Below are positions 1 through 7,848 of a stretch of 32,581 nucleotides of DNA, one piece after another. Under the pieces are notes generated by a model. The model did no database searches. It had not been told where the DNA came from and was given only the letters and a program-made list of their open reading frames with translations. Origin of the DNA: Tenacibaculum sp. 1_MG-2023 (lineage in GTDB: Bacteria > Bacteroidota > Bacteroidia > Flavobacteriales > Flavobacteriaceae). Where the stretch lies: positions 1-32,581 of the forward strand of contig NZ_JAUORH010000028.1 of the NCBI RefSeq assembly GCF_030547425.1, in the 5' to 3' direction. Each line of letters begins with the position of its first letter. Position 1 is the stretch's first letter. Both the position numbers and the translations under genes were made by a program.

Positions 1-10
1 TTTCTCAATA

Positions 11-55
11 AAAAAAAGAGAAAGCTTTAAACAATATAAAACCTTCTCTTTTTTT
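11..55. terminator. A/T-rich stem-loop, possible bidirectional terminator
   Basis: A run of seven A and GAGAA (11-22) is perfectly complementary to TTCTC and a run of seven T (44-55), giving a 12-bp stem with a 21-nt loop. An A-tract on one side and a T-tract on the other fit a rho-independent terminator usable in either direction. It could end a plus-strand gene lying left of the window or catch leftward read-through from the histidine kinase, whose stop is about 200 bp away. The long loop and weak stem keep confidence moderate. Confidence 0.45.
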
Positions 56-258
56 ATTTCTTGGCGCCATTCTATAAGAAGAAAGAAGATAACAAATATT
101 GCCTTATGTGGCACGAAAATATGTTATCGTTTTCTTACTTCCAAATTTTTTACACAAAAAATTGTTGCTTTTTTTTAAAGTATTTTCTCAAAAAAACTTA
201 ACAATCTTAGCTAAACAAAGACTACTACTGATTAAATTGTTCTTATAGTCTTTAAAAA
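56..258. other. Non-coding region downstream of the histidine kinase
   Basis: No credible open reading frame is visible. The stretch is A/T-rich and contains one nested inverted repeat: GATAACA (88-94) pairs with TGTTATC (122-128), and inside it TGCC (100-103) pairs with GGCA (110-113). This could be a 3' UTR structure or a small RNA element. I see no promoter that would decide between them. Confidence 0.3.
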
Positions 259-2682
259 TTAATTAAGGTATTTTTTCACTTCAATTAAAAAAACATCTAA
301 CTCTTTTTCAAAATCTTTCCATGAGGCTTTATTTATTTCTTTATCCACCTCAAAATTCTCTAAAAAAGTGATTAATTTAGTAGCTTTTAACTGCTTGAAC
401 ATTCCCAGCATTTTATGACTAACGTCATTAAACCCCTGTACATCATTGTTATTCACTAATTCTTTTAATAGCAATAAATTCTCTTCGGTATCTTTTAAAA
501 AGGATTTTAATGTTTTCTTTATCTCTACTTCGTCATTATTCAAAAACATTTTCAAAGAGGTAATATCAAAGCTACTTGTTCTTTTGTTGTCAATCTTGCT
601 AATAACCACATCCTTTTCATGAGGTTTAAAATCAAAAAATCGCTGTAAAATTTCTTTCAATCTTTTAGAGTGAAACGGTTTAATTAAAGCATCTGAAAAA
701 CCATTTTTAACATATTCACTTTCCGATAAGTTTGCTCTTCCTGTCATTGCTATAATAGGCTGACCTTTATAAGAGTTATGTTTTTTTAAGGTTTCCATAA
801 AATGAATACCGTTCATTTTTGGAAGCTGTATATCAGTTAGCACTAAATCATACGTAATGTTATCAATATTACTTAGCGCTTCTTGTGCGTTACTAAAAGA
901 GGCTACCTTCACACCCAACCCTTCTAAAACATTTTTTAAAAGCACTCTCAAAGAAGTGTCATCTTCTACCACTACAGCATGAATATTAAGGCTTTCATTT
1001 TGTGGGCTTATCCCTTTTTTATTTGATTTCTCTTCAGCAAAAGTGATAGGTACAAACAGTGAAAATGTACTACCTTTTCCTAAACTACTTTGTAAAGTTA
1101 AAGATCCACCTAAAAGCTCTGCTAGTCTTCTAGAAATGGTCAAACCTAATCCAAACCCATTTTGTCCGTTCTCTTTTTCATGTGCTTGCGTAAATTCTTT
1201 AAAAACTTTTTCTTGTTCATCTTTTCCTATTCCAACCCCTGTATCAATTACTGTGATTTCTATATGTTTTTTTTCTTTTGCGCTTCTTAATCTACTCTTT
1301 ATTGTTATTGAGCCTTCTTTTGTAAACTTACATGCATTAGTTACTAAATTATATAGTATCTGTTTTATTCTAAAAGGATCACTAATAATTAGTGAATTTA
1401 GTTTTTCGTCATGATTTACATTTACTAAAACTGGCTTGTTCTGAACAAGGTTTTTAGCACTATTAGCTACTTCTTCTATATTTCTCTTTAAATCAAAAGG
1501 GATAGCTTCAATAGTTATTTTACTATTTTCTAATTTAGAAAACTCTAAAAGATCGCCGACAAGCTGCCCCATATATACTGAGGCGTTTTGTATATGCACC
1601 ACATAATTTTTCTCTTTTGTATTAGCAATTGATTTTTGTAATAACTCGCTAAAACCAGTAATTGTGCTTAAGGGAGTTCTTAAATCATGACTCACCATAG
1701 ATATTAGTTGTTCCCTACTTTTTAAAAGCGAAGAAGTAACTGCATTCGCATTTTCTAATTCTTGCCTATAATGTTGACTCCTCCAAAAATCATTTAAAAT
1801 TATTATTGAGAAAAGTACAATTATAATAAAGCCAACCCCTGTAGCAAATAGAATTATATTTCTACTACGTCCAAGTGTTTCTTCATGTTTTTTATGAGCT
1901 TGGTTCGCGTTAAAAATAACATCTCTTTCTAGTACACTTAAAACCTCCCGTAACTTTCTCGAAATTGTGATATCATTTTCAATTAACTCCCTTTCTTTTA
2001 TTCTTAAAAACCTTCGCTTAGTGCTTGTTTCTCTTTGTGCTTTTTGAAGTATTTCTTTAGAAGCAGAAACTAAAGAATCTATTTGCTTCTGTTCTTTAGC
2101 ATTAACTGGTTTTTCTTCACCTTCTTTATCAAATAACTTTAGATACCTTTCTAAACTTAACCCTGTTTTTTTATTAAAAACCTCTGGGTTATCAACAAGG
2201 TCTTTTACTGAACCTTTTCCGAGTAGTGAGTCTATAGACCCTAACTTGTCTATAGCTTCGTTGATTGATTTTTCTGAAGCATTTCTTTGGTTTAATCTTC
2301 TTAAACTGGTTATGTTTTTTCTCTTTTTATTTAAAACTAACTTAATACTATCTAAAATAGATGTTTTTGATACGTCTTTTGCTATAAAGTTAAGTGAATC
2401 AATCTTTTTTAGCAACAACTTATTCTCAGTAACATACTCATTATATCGTTTATAAGAGTTCAACTGAATAGCAGCTCTCCCTAAATTTTCATTTTCATAT
2501 ATATCAGCAATTAACCCTCCAGTTTGGATAATATTATTTCTATCGGAAACACCTTGCTTTTGTATTTCTATATATGTTTTTATTTCAGAAAACAACAAGA
2601 TTCCTGAAATAACTGCTAAAACAGATAGGGTAGCATACCCTACTAAAACCTTAAAAGCTATTTTACGTTTAGATTCTTTCAT
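259..2682 (-). CDS. Tripartite hybrid sensor histidine kinase (HisKA-HATPase-REC-Hpt)
   Basis: An 807-residue membrane sensor. One membrane segment lies at about residues 11-31 and a second at about 275-298; between them is a roughly 240-residue, mostly helical, highly charged periplasmic region I cannot assign to a named sensor family. The cytoplasmic part follows the ArcB/BarA plan. The HisKA H-box SHDLRTP has phospho-acceptor His332, and the HATPase_c domain has N449, DTGVGIG at 480-486 and GFGLGL near 509-514. A receiver domain has VVEDD at 571-575, phospho-acceptor Asp617, Thr647 and Lys668, and the C-terminal Hpt-like helical bundle has SHKMLG with candidate His756. All key residues are intact, so a His-Asp-His relay to an unlinked response regulator is expected. 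No cognate regulator is adjacent. It is divergent from the aminotransferase at 2840. The start is an ATG followed by a short basic N-terminus before the first membrane helix. Confidence 0.95.
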   Translation of the reverse strand: MKESKRKIAFKVLVGYATLSVLAVISGILLFSEIKTYIEIQKQGVSDRNNIIQTGGLIADIYENENLGRAAIQLNSYKRYNEYVTENKLLLKKIDSLNFIAKDVSKTSILDSIKLVLNKKRKNITSLRRLNQRNASEKSINEAIDKLGSIDSLLGKGSVKDLVDNPEVFNKKTGLSLERYLKLFDKEGEEKPVNAKEQKQIDSLVSASKEILQKAQRETSTKRRFLRIKERELIENDITISRKLREVLSVLERDVIFNANQAHKKHEETLGRSRNIILFATGVGFIIIVLFSIIILNDFWRSQHYRQELENANAVTSSLLKSREQLISMVSHDLRTPLSTITGFSELLQKSIANTKEKNYVVHIQNASVYMGQLVGDLLEFSKLENSKITIEAIPFDLKRNIEEVANSAKNLVQNKPVLVNVNHDEKLNSLIISDPFRIKQILYNLVTNACKFTKEGSITIKSRLRSAKEKKHIEITVIDTGVGIGKDEQEKVFKEFTQAHEKENGQNGFGLGLTISRRLAELLGGSLTLQSSLGKGSTFSLFVPITFAEEKSNKKGISPQNESLNIHAVVVEDDTSLRVLLKNVLEGLGVKVASFSNAQEALSNIDNITYDLVLTDIQLPKMNGIHFMETLKKHNSYKGQPIIAMTGRANLSESEYVKNGFSDALIKPFHSKRLKEILQRFFDFKPHEKDVVISKIDNKRTSSFDITSLKMFLNNDEVEIKKTLKSFLKDTEENLLLLKELVNNNDVQGFNDVSHKMLGMFKQLKATKLITFLENFEVDKEINKASWKDFEKELDVFLIEVKKYLN

Positions 2683-2809
2683 TAATTAATAGTCTTTGGT
2701 AAAAATAACGATACTTCATCTTTCTTGTTTTAAATATATCTGTTAAATTTTAAAATTATTAATATATATTATTTTACCTAAAGACCTCGAAACAATGAAA
2801 GATAGTTTG

Positions 2810-2817
2810 TATTTTTG
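2810..2817 (+). promoter_or_regulatory. Candidate -7 element for the aminotransferase gene
   Basis: TATTTTTG matches the Bacteroidota -7 consensus TAnnTTTG exactly and lies 22 nt before the ATG at 2840. No TTG is visible 17-23 nt upstream, so only half of the usual promoter is present. Confidence 0.4.
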
Positions 2818-2839
2818 ATGTTTATAAAATCATGTCAAA

Positions 2840-3967
2840 ATGAGAAAAATTCAAATGGTTGACTTACAAGGTCAATATCAAAAAATAAAAAATACAGTTG
2901 ACACTTCAATTCAAGAAATTCTAAATTCTTCAGCATATATTAACGGACCTTATGTTCGTGATTTTCAAGTTGATTTAGAGAACTATTTAGGCGTTAAGCA
3001 TGTAATTCCATGTGCTAATGGTACCGATGCTTTGCAAATAGCCATGATGGGCTTAGGTTTGGAACAAGGAGATGAAGTAATTACTGCTGATTTTACATTT
3101 GCTGCAACTGTTGAAGTGATTGGATTATTAAAGTTAACTCCTGTTTTAGTTGATGTTGAACCAGATACTTTTAATATTGACATTGAAGCTTTGAAAAAGG
3201 CTATTACGCCTAAAACAAAAGCGATTGTTCCTGTACATTTGTTTGGTCAATGTGCTAATATGGAAGCTATTTTAGAGGTTGCAGCAGCACATAACTTATT
3301 TGTTATTGAAGATAATGCCCAAGCTATTGGAGCAGATTATACTTTTAAAAATGGAACTAAGAAAAAAGCAGGAACTATTGGAAATGTAGGAACAACTTCT
3401 TTCTTCCCTTCTAAAAACTTAGGTTGCTATGGTGATGGTGGAGCTATTTTTACTAATAATGATGAATTAGCTCATACGCTTCGCGGAATGGTTAACCATG
3501 GAATGTACAAACGTTACTACCACGATGTTGTTGGAGTAAACTCTCGTTTAGACTCTATTCAAGCAGCTGTATTAAAGGCTAAATTGCCTTTATTAGACAG
3601 CTATTGTGATGCGCGTAGAAAAGCTGCGGAATATTATTCTGCTACATTTGCTAACAACCCAAATATTATCACACCAACTATTAGCGATTTTACTACGCAT
3701 GTTTTCCATCAATATACATTGAGAATTACTAACGGAAAACGTAATGAACTACACCAACATTTATTAGATAACGGAATTCCAAATGCTATTTATTATCCTG
3801 TTCCGTTACATGCTCAAAAAGCATATCAAGATGAAAGGTATAATGAAGACAATTTTACTGTAACGAATCAATTAATTGAAGAAGTTATTTCATTGCCAAT
3901 GCATACAGAGTTAGATGAAGAGCAATTAGCGTTTATTACGAAAACTGTAAATAACTTTATTCAATAA
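2840..3967 (+). CDS. DegT/DnrJ/EryC1/StrS family PLP-dependent sugar aminotransferase
   Basis: A 375-residue fold-type I aminotransferase of the class that aminates keto-sugar nucleotides for surface polysaccharide synthesis. Diagnostic features are ANGTDALQ at about 59-66 (cofactor phosphate contact), the DNAQAIGA segment at 158-165 with the ring-stacking Asp, and FFPSKNLGCYGDGG at 188-201 with the Schiff-base Lys192. Further on, NSRLDSIQAAVL and a C-terminal YYPVPLH segment are typical of the family. Overall layout and length resemble WbpE/WlbC-like or FdtB/QdtB-like enzymes. The exact sugar substrate cannot be read from sequence, and no other sugar-nucleotide gene lies in the window to narrow it. 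It is probably co-transcribed with the small membrane protein 17 bp downstream. The ATG at 2840 puts the conserved N-terminal MVDLQGQY segment at the expected place. Confidence 0.93.
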   Translation: MRKIQMVDLQGQYQKIKNTVDTSIQEILNSSAYINGPYVRDFQVDLENYLGVKHVIPCANGTDALQIAMMGLGLEQGDEVITADFTFAATVEVIGLLKLTPVLVDVEPDTFNIDIEALKKAITPKTKAIVPVHLFGQCANMEAILEVAAAHNLFVIEDNAQAIGADYTFKNGTKKKAGTIGNVGTTSFFPSKNLGCYGDGGAIFTNNDELAHTLRGMVNHGMYKRYYHDVVGVNSRLDSIQAAVLKAKLPLLDSYCDARRKAAEYYSATFANNPNIITPTISDFTTHVFHQYTLRITNGKRNELHQHLLDNGIPNAIYYPVPLHAQKAYQDERYNEDNFTVTNQLIEEVISLPMHTELDEEQLAFITKTVNNFIQ

Positions 3968-3984
3968 TTTGAATTGAAATTTCA

Positions 3985-4386
3985 ATGGATCAAAAAATTA
4001 AAACGTTAAAAATTATTCACCTTGCTTTAGTTGCTGGAGTTACTCTTGCTTTTACAATTTTGGGTGATTTCAAGATTATGTTCAACATGGTTATTGATAA
4101 CTCATCTTTATTGTATGCTTTTATTCCTGCAATAGCTTATGTTGCTAGTAACTTCATGTTTAAAAACATGTTAAACAAAATACAAAAAGATGCTAGTAAT
4201 GAGGAAAAATTTGCGATTTATCAAACTGCTTCTATAGTAAGATGGGCTATTATTGAAGGTGCTTGTTTTTTAATTTTAATTTTAAAACCAGACTTTTTGC
4301 TCTTAGGAGTAATCTTATTAATCTATTTAATTCTTTTAGCTCCAAAAAAAGCACAAATATTTAAAACGCTAGATATTAGAAACTAG
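3985..4386 (+). CDS. Small four-helix integral membrane protein, function unknown
   Basis: A 133-residue hydrophobic protein with four likely membrane helices at about residues 9-26, 40-60, 84-100 and 102-119. The loop between helices 2 and 3 is basic and polar (KNMLNKIQKDASNEEK). I recognise no catalytic motif or named family. It begins 17 bp after the aminotransferase stop on the same strand and is followed by a stem-loop, so the two genes probably form one transcript. Whether that means a shared role in envelope sugar chemistry is only an inference from position. Codon use and base composition match its neighbours. Confidence 0.8.
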   Translation: MDQKIKTLKIIHLALVAGVTLAFTILGDFKIMFNMVIDNSSLLYAFIPAIAYVASNFMFKNMLNKIQKDASNEEKFAIYQTASIVRWAIIEGACFLILILKPDFLLLGVILLIYLILLAPKKAQIFKTLDIRN

Positions 4387-4407
4387 TCGTTTCTTACAAA
4401 AAACATT

Positions 4408-4453
4408 AAAATCACTCATTTTTGATTATTTTCAATCAATTTTGAGTGATTTT
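4408..4453 (+). terminator. Terminator of the aminotransferase/membrane-protein unit
   Basis: AAAATCACTCA (4408-4418) pairs perfectly with TGAGTGATTTT (4443-4453). An inner stem, TTGATT with AATCAA, closes the loop, and T residues follow. It starts 22 nt after the stop at 4386. The right arm can instead pair with TCACTCA at 4454-4460, giving an alternative hairpin. Confidence 0.65.
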
Positions 4454-4599
4454 TCACTCATTTTCGTCAAAAAATGAATTTTAACACCTTTAATTTTTGA
4501 ATTATTTTCACTTCCTATTATCATATTCTTAAAATAGCACACTCCTAATTCAAGAACACACATTTATTAACTGATTTTTAATGTTTTAACGTTTATTAA

Positions 4600-4630
4600 T
4601 TGACATCACGCTTTAAGCTTTTTAGTTTTG
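4600..4630 (+). promoter_or_regulatory. Strong Bacteroidota-type promoter of the 64-residue protein gene
   Basis: TTG at 4600-4602 and TAGTTTTG at 4623-4630 (exact TAnnTTTG) are separated by 20 nt, the spacing known for flavobacterial housekeeping promoters. Transcription should begin near 4636, leaving a leader of about 20 nt before the ATG at 4657. Confidence 0.7.
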
Positions 4631-4656
4631 TACCCTAATTAAATGATACTAGAATA

Positions 4657-4851
4657 ATGAAATTGATTAAAATTAAAAGAGAAACACGTTTAGAAAAACG
4701 ATTTTCAAGAAAAATGGGTAAGCTACATACTAATGTTACTTACATTAAAAAAATGTTTTTAAACATTATACCGTTAGAAACGGTACACAAATACAGAGAA
4801 ACCTATTATGGTGAAGTTAAAGACTGCGAGGATTGTGTCTTAGCTAAATAA
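4657..4851 (+). CDS. Small basic protein with C-terminal CxxC motif, unknown function
   Basis: A 64-residue protein. The first half is rich in Lys and Arg (KLIKIKRETRLEKR...), the middle carries a short hydrophobic patch (MFLNIIPLE), and the end has DCEDC, giving two cysteines in CxxC spacing. There is no signal peptide or membrane helix, so it should be cytoplasmic. I recognise no family. The case that it is a real gene is the context: a near-perfect promoter 20-50 nt upstream and a strong hairpin terminator starting 22 nt after the stop, making a self-contained monocistronic unit. Nucleic-acid binding or metal binding would fit the composition, but this is only a guess. Confidence 0.75.
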   Translation: MKLIKIKRETRLEKRFSRKMGKLHTNVTYIKKMFLNIIPLETVHKYRETYYGEVKDCEDCVLAK

Positions 4852-4873
4852 TAGTTCTCTTTTTCACGAAACA

Positions 4874-4903
4874 AAAATCCCGCTCCATAAAGAGCGGGAT
4901 TTT
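4874..4903. terminator. Bidirectional rho-independent terminator
   Basis: AAAATCCCGCTC (4874-4885) and GAGCGGGATTTT (4892-4903) form a perfect 12-bp stem with a 6-nt loop (CATAAA). The G+C-rich core with flanking A and T tracts works on both strands. It lies between the convergent 64-residue gene (stop 4851) and fabD (stop 4931). Confidence 0.9.
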
Positions 4904-4930
4904 CTATATTATATTTTTTGTATCTACTAT

Positions 4931-5815
4931 TTATGCTAAAGAAGCGCCACTAGCAGCTACACTTCTATCAATCTTACGCATTAACCCTTGTAATACTTTA
5001 CCAGGACCAACTTCAACAAATTCAGTACCACCATCAGCAATCATTGCTTGCACACATTGTGTCCATCTTACAGGAGCTGTTAATTGCGCTATCAAGTTTT
5101 CTTTAATTTCAGCAGAGTTCGTTACTGCTTTTGCTATTACATTTTGATATACTGGACAAGTAGGTTCGTTAAATGTAGTTTCTTCAATAGCTGCTGCTAA
5201 CTCTTCACGAGCTGGCTCCATCATTGGTGAATGAAATGCTCCTCCTACAGGTAAAAGTAGCGCTCTTTTTGCGCCTTTTTCTTTTAATACTTCACACGCT
5301 TGTTCAACTGCTTTAACTTCACCAGAAATTACTAATTGCCCTGGACAGTTATAATTTGCTGCTACTACTACTCCATCAATTGAAGCACAAACATCTTCAA
5401 CTACAGCTTCTTCTAATCCTAATACAGCAGCCATGGTAGATGGTTGAATTTCACATGCTTTTTGCATTGCTAAAGCACGTTTTGAAACTAATTTTAATCC
5501 ATCTTCAAAAGATAACACACCATTCGCTACTAATGCTGATAATTCTCCTAAAGAATGACCTGCAACCATTTCTGGTTTAAAATCATCTCCTAAAACCTTT
5601 GCTAAAATTACTGAATGTAAAAAGATAGCTGGTTGTGTTACTTTGGTTTGTTTTAATTCTTCAGCAGTACCTTCAAACATTACGTCGGTAATACTAAACC
5701 CTAATATAGTATTTGCTTTTTCAAAAAGTTCTTGAGCTAATGGAGAATTTTCATATAAGTCTAATCCCATCCCTGTAAATTGTGCTCCTTGACCTGGAAA
5801 AATATACGCTTTCAT
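4931..5815 (-). CDS. fabD: Malonyl-CoA:acyl-carrier-protein transacylase
   Basis: Loads malonate from CoA onto acyl carrier protein for fatty acid synthesis. From the start chosen here (MKAYIFPGQGAQ) the protein is 294 residues, the usual FabD length. The oxyanion-hole Gln lies in PGQGAQ, the nucleophile Ser88 in GHSLGE, the carboxylate-binding Arg near 113 in SKRALAMQ, and the catalytic His195 in GGAFHSPM. An in-frame ATG 36 bp upstream (5849-5851) would add 12 residues (MFAGLNKQQNKQ). However, that ATG sits inside an exact TAnnTTTG -7 box on this strand, so it would not be transcribed from that promoter, and homology begins at MKAYIFPG. The gene is monocistronic here and divergent from the queuosine-precursor transporter. 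Confidence 0.95.
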   Translation of the reverse strand: MKAYIFPGQGAQFTGMGLDLYENSPLAQELFEKANTILGFSITDVMFEGTAEELKQTKVTQPAIFLHSVILAKVLGDDFKPEMVAGHSLGELSALVANGVLSFEDGLKLVSKRALAMQKACEIQPSTMAAVLGLEEAVVEDVCASIDGVVVAANYNCPGQLVISGEVKAVEQACEVLKEKGAKRALLLPVGGAFHSPMMEPAREELAAAIEETTFNEPTCPVYQNVIAKAVTNSAEIKENLIAQLTAPVRWTQCVQAMIADGGTEFVEVGPGKVLQGLMRKIDRSVAASGASLA

Positions 5816-5844
5816 TTGTTTGTTTTGTTGTTTATTTAACCCTG

Positions 5845-5852
5845 CAAACATA
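5845..5852 (-). promoter_or_regulatory. Candidate -7 element of fabD
   Basis: On the minus strand this reads TATGTTTG, an exact TAnnTTTG match. It predicts a start of transcription near 5840, about 25 nt before the ATG at 5815. It overlaps the alternative upstream ATG, which argues against that start. No TTG is evident at the expected -33 distance. Confidence 0.5.
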
Positions 5853-5880
5853 CAACTTTTAAAATTACTATCTTCGTTTT

Positions 5881-6570
5881 ATGACTGTACAACAAAAATC
5901 TCAAGCGCAACTTATTTACCTAGTTTTAGCTTCGTTATTTATAGCCTCTTTGGTAACTTCAAACCTAATTTTTCAAAAGTTTTTTTATTGGGAACCCTAT
6001 AATTTATTTCGTTTTGAAGTATCTGTTGGAATTCTTCCTTACCCTATTACTTTTTTAATTACCGATATTCTTTCTGAAATTTACGGTAAGAAAAAAGCGA
6101 ATCAAGTTGTTGTAGCAGGTATTTTTGCTTCCTTTTTTTCTATGTTAATTATTCTAGTTGCTGATTATGCTCCTGCAATTGACAACTCTCCTATTGGCGA
6201 CGAAACTTTTACCAAAGTTTTTGGTCTTTCTCCTTTGGCAGTATTAGCTTCTATGTTAGCTTATTTGGCTGCTCAATTTATAGATATTCGTATCTTTCAT
6301 TTTTGGAAAAAACTAACGAAAGGAAAACATTTATGGCTTCGTAATAATTTTTCTACCTTTTTGTCACAATTTATAGATACTTTTACCGTATTATTTTTAT
6401 TGAGTTCTTTTAAAATACTTCCTTGGAGTATTTTTGGCAGCCTTTTACTTAGCGGTTTTTTATTCAAAGTCATTATAGCAGCTTTAGACACTCCTGTTTT
6501 GTATGCTGCTGTATATTGGTTTAGAAAAAAATTCGGCTTAAAAATGGGAGAAGAAATCACAGAATTTTAA
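5881..6570 (+). CDS. yhhQ: Queuosine precursor transporter (YhhQ/VUT family, DUF165)
   Basis: A 229-residue inner-membrane protein with about six membrane helices. The family signature is visible: LPYPITFLITDILSEIYGK at about 52-70, including the conserved membrane Asp and Glu, and a second conserved Asp in the segment AAQFIDIRIFHFWKK. Characterised members take up the queuosine precursors preQ0/preQ1, used for the tRNA wobble base; that this member does so is inferred from the family. It is the first gene of a five-gene plus-strand run and is 12 bp from the mechanosensitive channel gene. A weak -7 box (TATCTTCG, 5868-5875) lies just upstream, and fabD is divergent. Confidence 0.88.
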   Translation: MTVQQKSQAQLIYLVLASLFIASLVTSNLIFQKFFYWEPYNLFRFEVSVGILPYPITFLITDILSEIYGKKKANQVVVAGIFASFFSMLIILVADYAPAIDNSPIGDETFTKVFGLSPLAVLASMLAYLAAQFIDIRIFHFWKKLTKGKHLWLRNNFSTFLSQFIDTFTVLFLLSSFKILPWSIFGSLLLSGFLFKVIIAALDTPVLYAAVYWFRKKFGLKMGEEITEF

Positions 6571-6582
6571 CCTAACACTACT

Positions 6583-7848
6583 ATGTTGAACGAGTTTTTT
6601 TATAGAATTTTTAAAGAGCATTTTTCGCTTTCTGAAACACTTGCCACTTATCTAAATTTATTTGCAAACCTGATTGTATTTGGAATTTTAGGTTATATCT
6701 TATTTAAGGTTTTTAGGTATGTTGGTAAAAAAACAGTTAATAAGATGGCCGCAAAAACATCAACTAGTTTTGATGATATGCTTATTAAAAACAAAGCATT
6801 TTTAAATCTATCTAGAATTGTTATACTAACTATTATCTTTAATTTTTTAAAAGACATTCTAGTTCATTTCCCTAATTTGTTTACTTACTCTGAACGTATA
6901 GCTACGATTGCTATCATTTTTGCAATTGTTTGGTTTATCCGCAGTATTTTATTAAGTGTTAAAGATTTTCTTCGCACCACCAATGCCTTCAAAGACAAAC
7001 CTTTAGAAAGCTACGTGCAAATTTTTATGGTAATAATGTGGCTAATTGCTGCTATTTCTTCTTTTTCTGTGTTAACAGGAAAGCCTTTAATTAGATTCTT
7101 AACAGCATTAGGAGCTTTTTCAGCAGTATTATTATTAATTTTTAAAGATACCATTCTTGGTTTTGTATCAAGTATTCAGGTTGCAATAAATGATACTGTT
7201 AGAATTGGGGATTGGATTACCATGGAAAAATATGGTGCCGATGGCGATGTGGTTGAAATTAACCTTACTTCTGTAATTATTAGAAATTTTGACAATACAA
7301 TATCTAGCATTCCTACGTATTACTTAACATCCGATTCTTTTAAGAACTGGAGAACAATGAATACTTCGGGTGGTAGACGTATAAAACGATCTATCTTAAT
7401 TAAAATAAATAGCATTCACTTTCTTACCCATGAAGATATTGAGCGTTTTAAAAAGATTGAGTTAATTTCTGACTATATTGAAAAAAGTAGCAAAGAAGTA
7501 AAAAAATACAACGAAGAAAACAATGTAGATAAATCGGTAATTCTAAACGGTAGAAACTTAACCAATTTTGGGTCTTTTAGAATTTACTTGGATAAATACA
7601 TTGAAAATCATCCAAAAATAAATCAAGATATGTTATTAATGTCTCGTCAGTTAGAACCTACTCCTAATGGAATTCCATTAGAAATTTATGCCTTTAGTAG
7701 AGAAAAGAATTGGGTTGATTACGAACGAGTTATGGCAAATATTTTTGATCATATTTTAGCTTCTGTAAAATATTTTGATTTGGAAGTTTTTCAAAATCCA
7801 TCAAGTATTGATATCAATAACTTGAAAGAAACACAAAAGAGTGAATAA
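6583..7848 (+). CDS. Mechanosensitive ion channel, MscS/YbdG type
   Basis: A 421-residue inner-membrane channel that should open under membrane tension during osmotic downshock. Five membrane helices are visible: about residues 25-45, 75-95, 105-125, 145-165 and the pore-lining helix 175-200. The last reads LTALGAFSAVLLLIFKD, with the Gly/Ala-rich packing typical of MscS TM3. The beta domain follows (VRIGDWITM, GDVVEINLTSVIIRNFDN, IPTYYLTSDSFKNW). Length and the extended C-terminal domain are closest to YbdG/MscM-type proteins of about 415 residues, not the 286-residue MscS. Its last 8 bp overlap the start of the downstream permease gene, suggesting translational coupling. Confidence 0.92.
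   Translation: MLNEFFYRIFKEHFSLSETLATYLNLFANLIVFGILGYILFKVFRYVGKKTVNKMAAKTSTSFDDMLIKNKAFLNLSRIVILTIIFNFLKDILVHFPNLFTYSERIATIAIIFAIVWFIRSILLSVKDFLRTTNAFKDKPLESYVQIFMVIMWLIAAISSFSVLTGKPLIRFLTALGAFSAVLLLIFKDTILGFVSSIQVAINDTVRIGDWITMEKYGADGDVVEINLTSVIIRNFDNTISSIPTYYLTSDSFKNWRTMNTSGGRRIKRSILIKINSIHFLTHEDIERFKKIELISDYIEKSSKEVKKYNEENNVDKSVILNGRNLTNFGSFRIYLDKYIENHPKINQDMLLMSRQLEPTPNGIPLEIYAFSREKNWVDYERVMANIFDHILASVKYFDLEVFQNPSSIDINNLKETQKSE

Noticed and set aside
5816..5851. 12-residue N-terminal extension of FabD
   Set aside because: The upstream ATG sits within the predicted -7 promoter box, and the family-conserved start is MKAYIFPGQGAQ.
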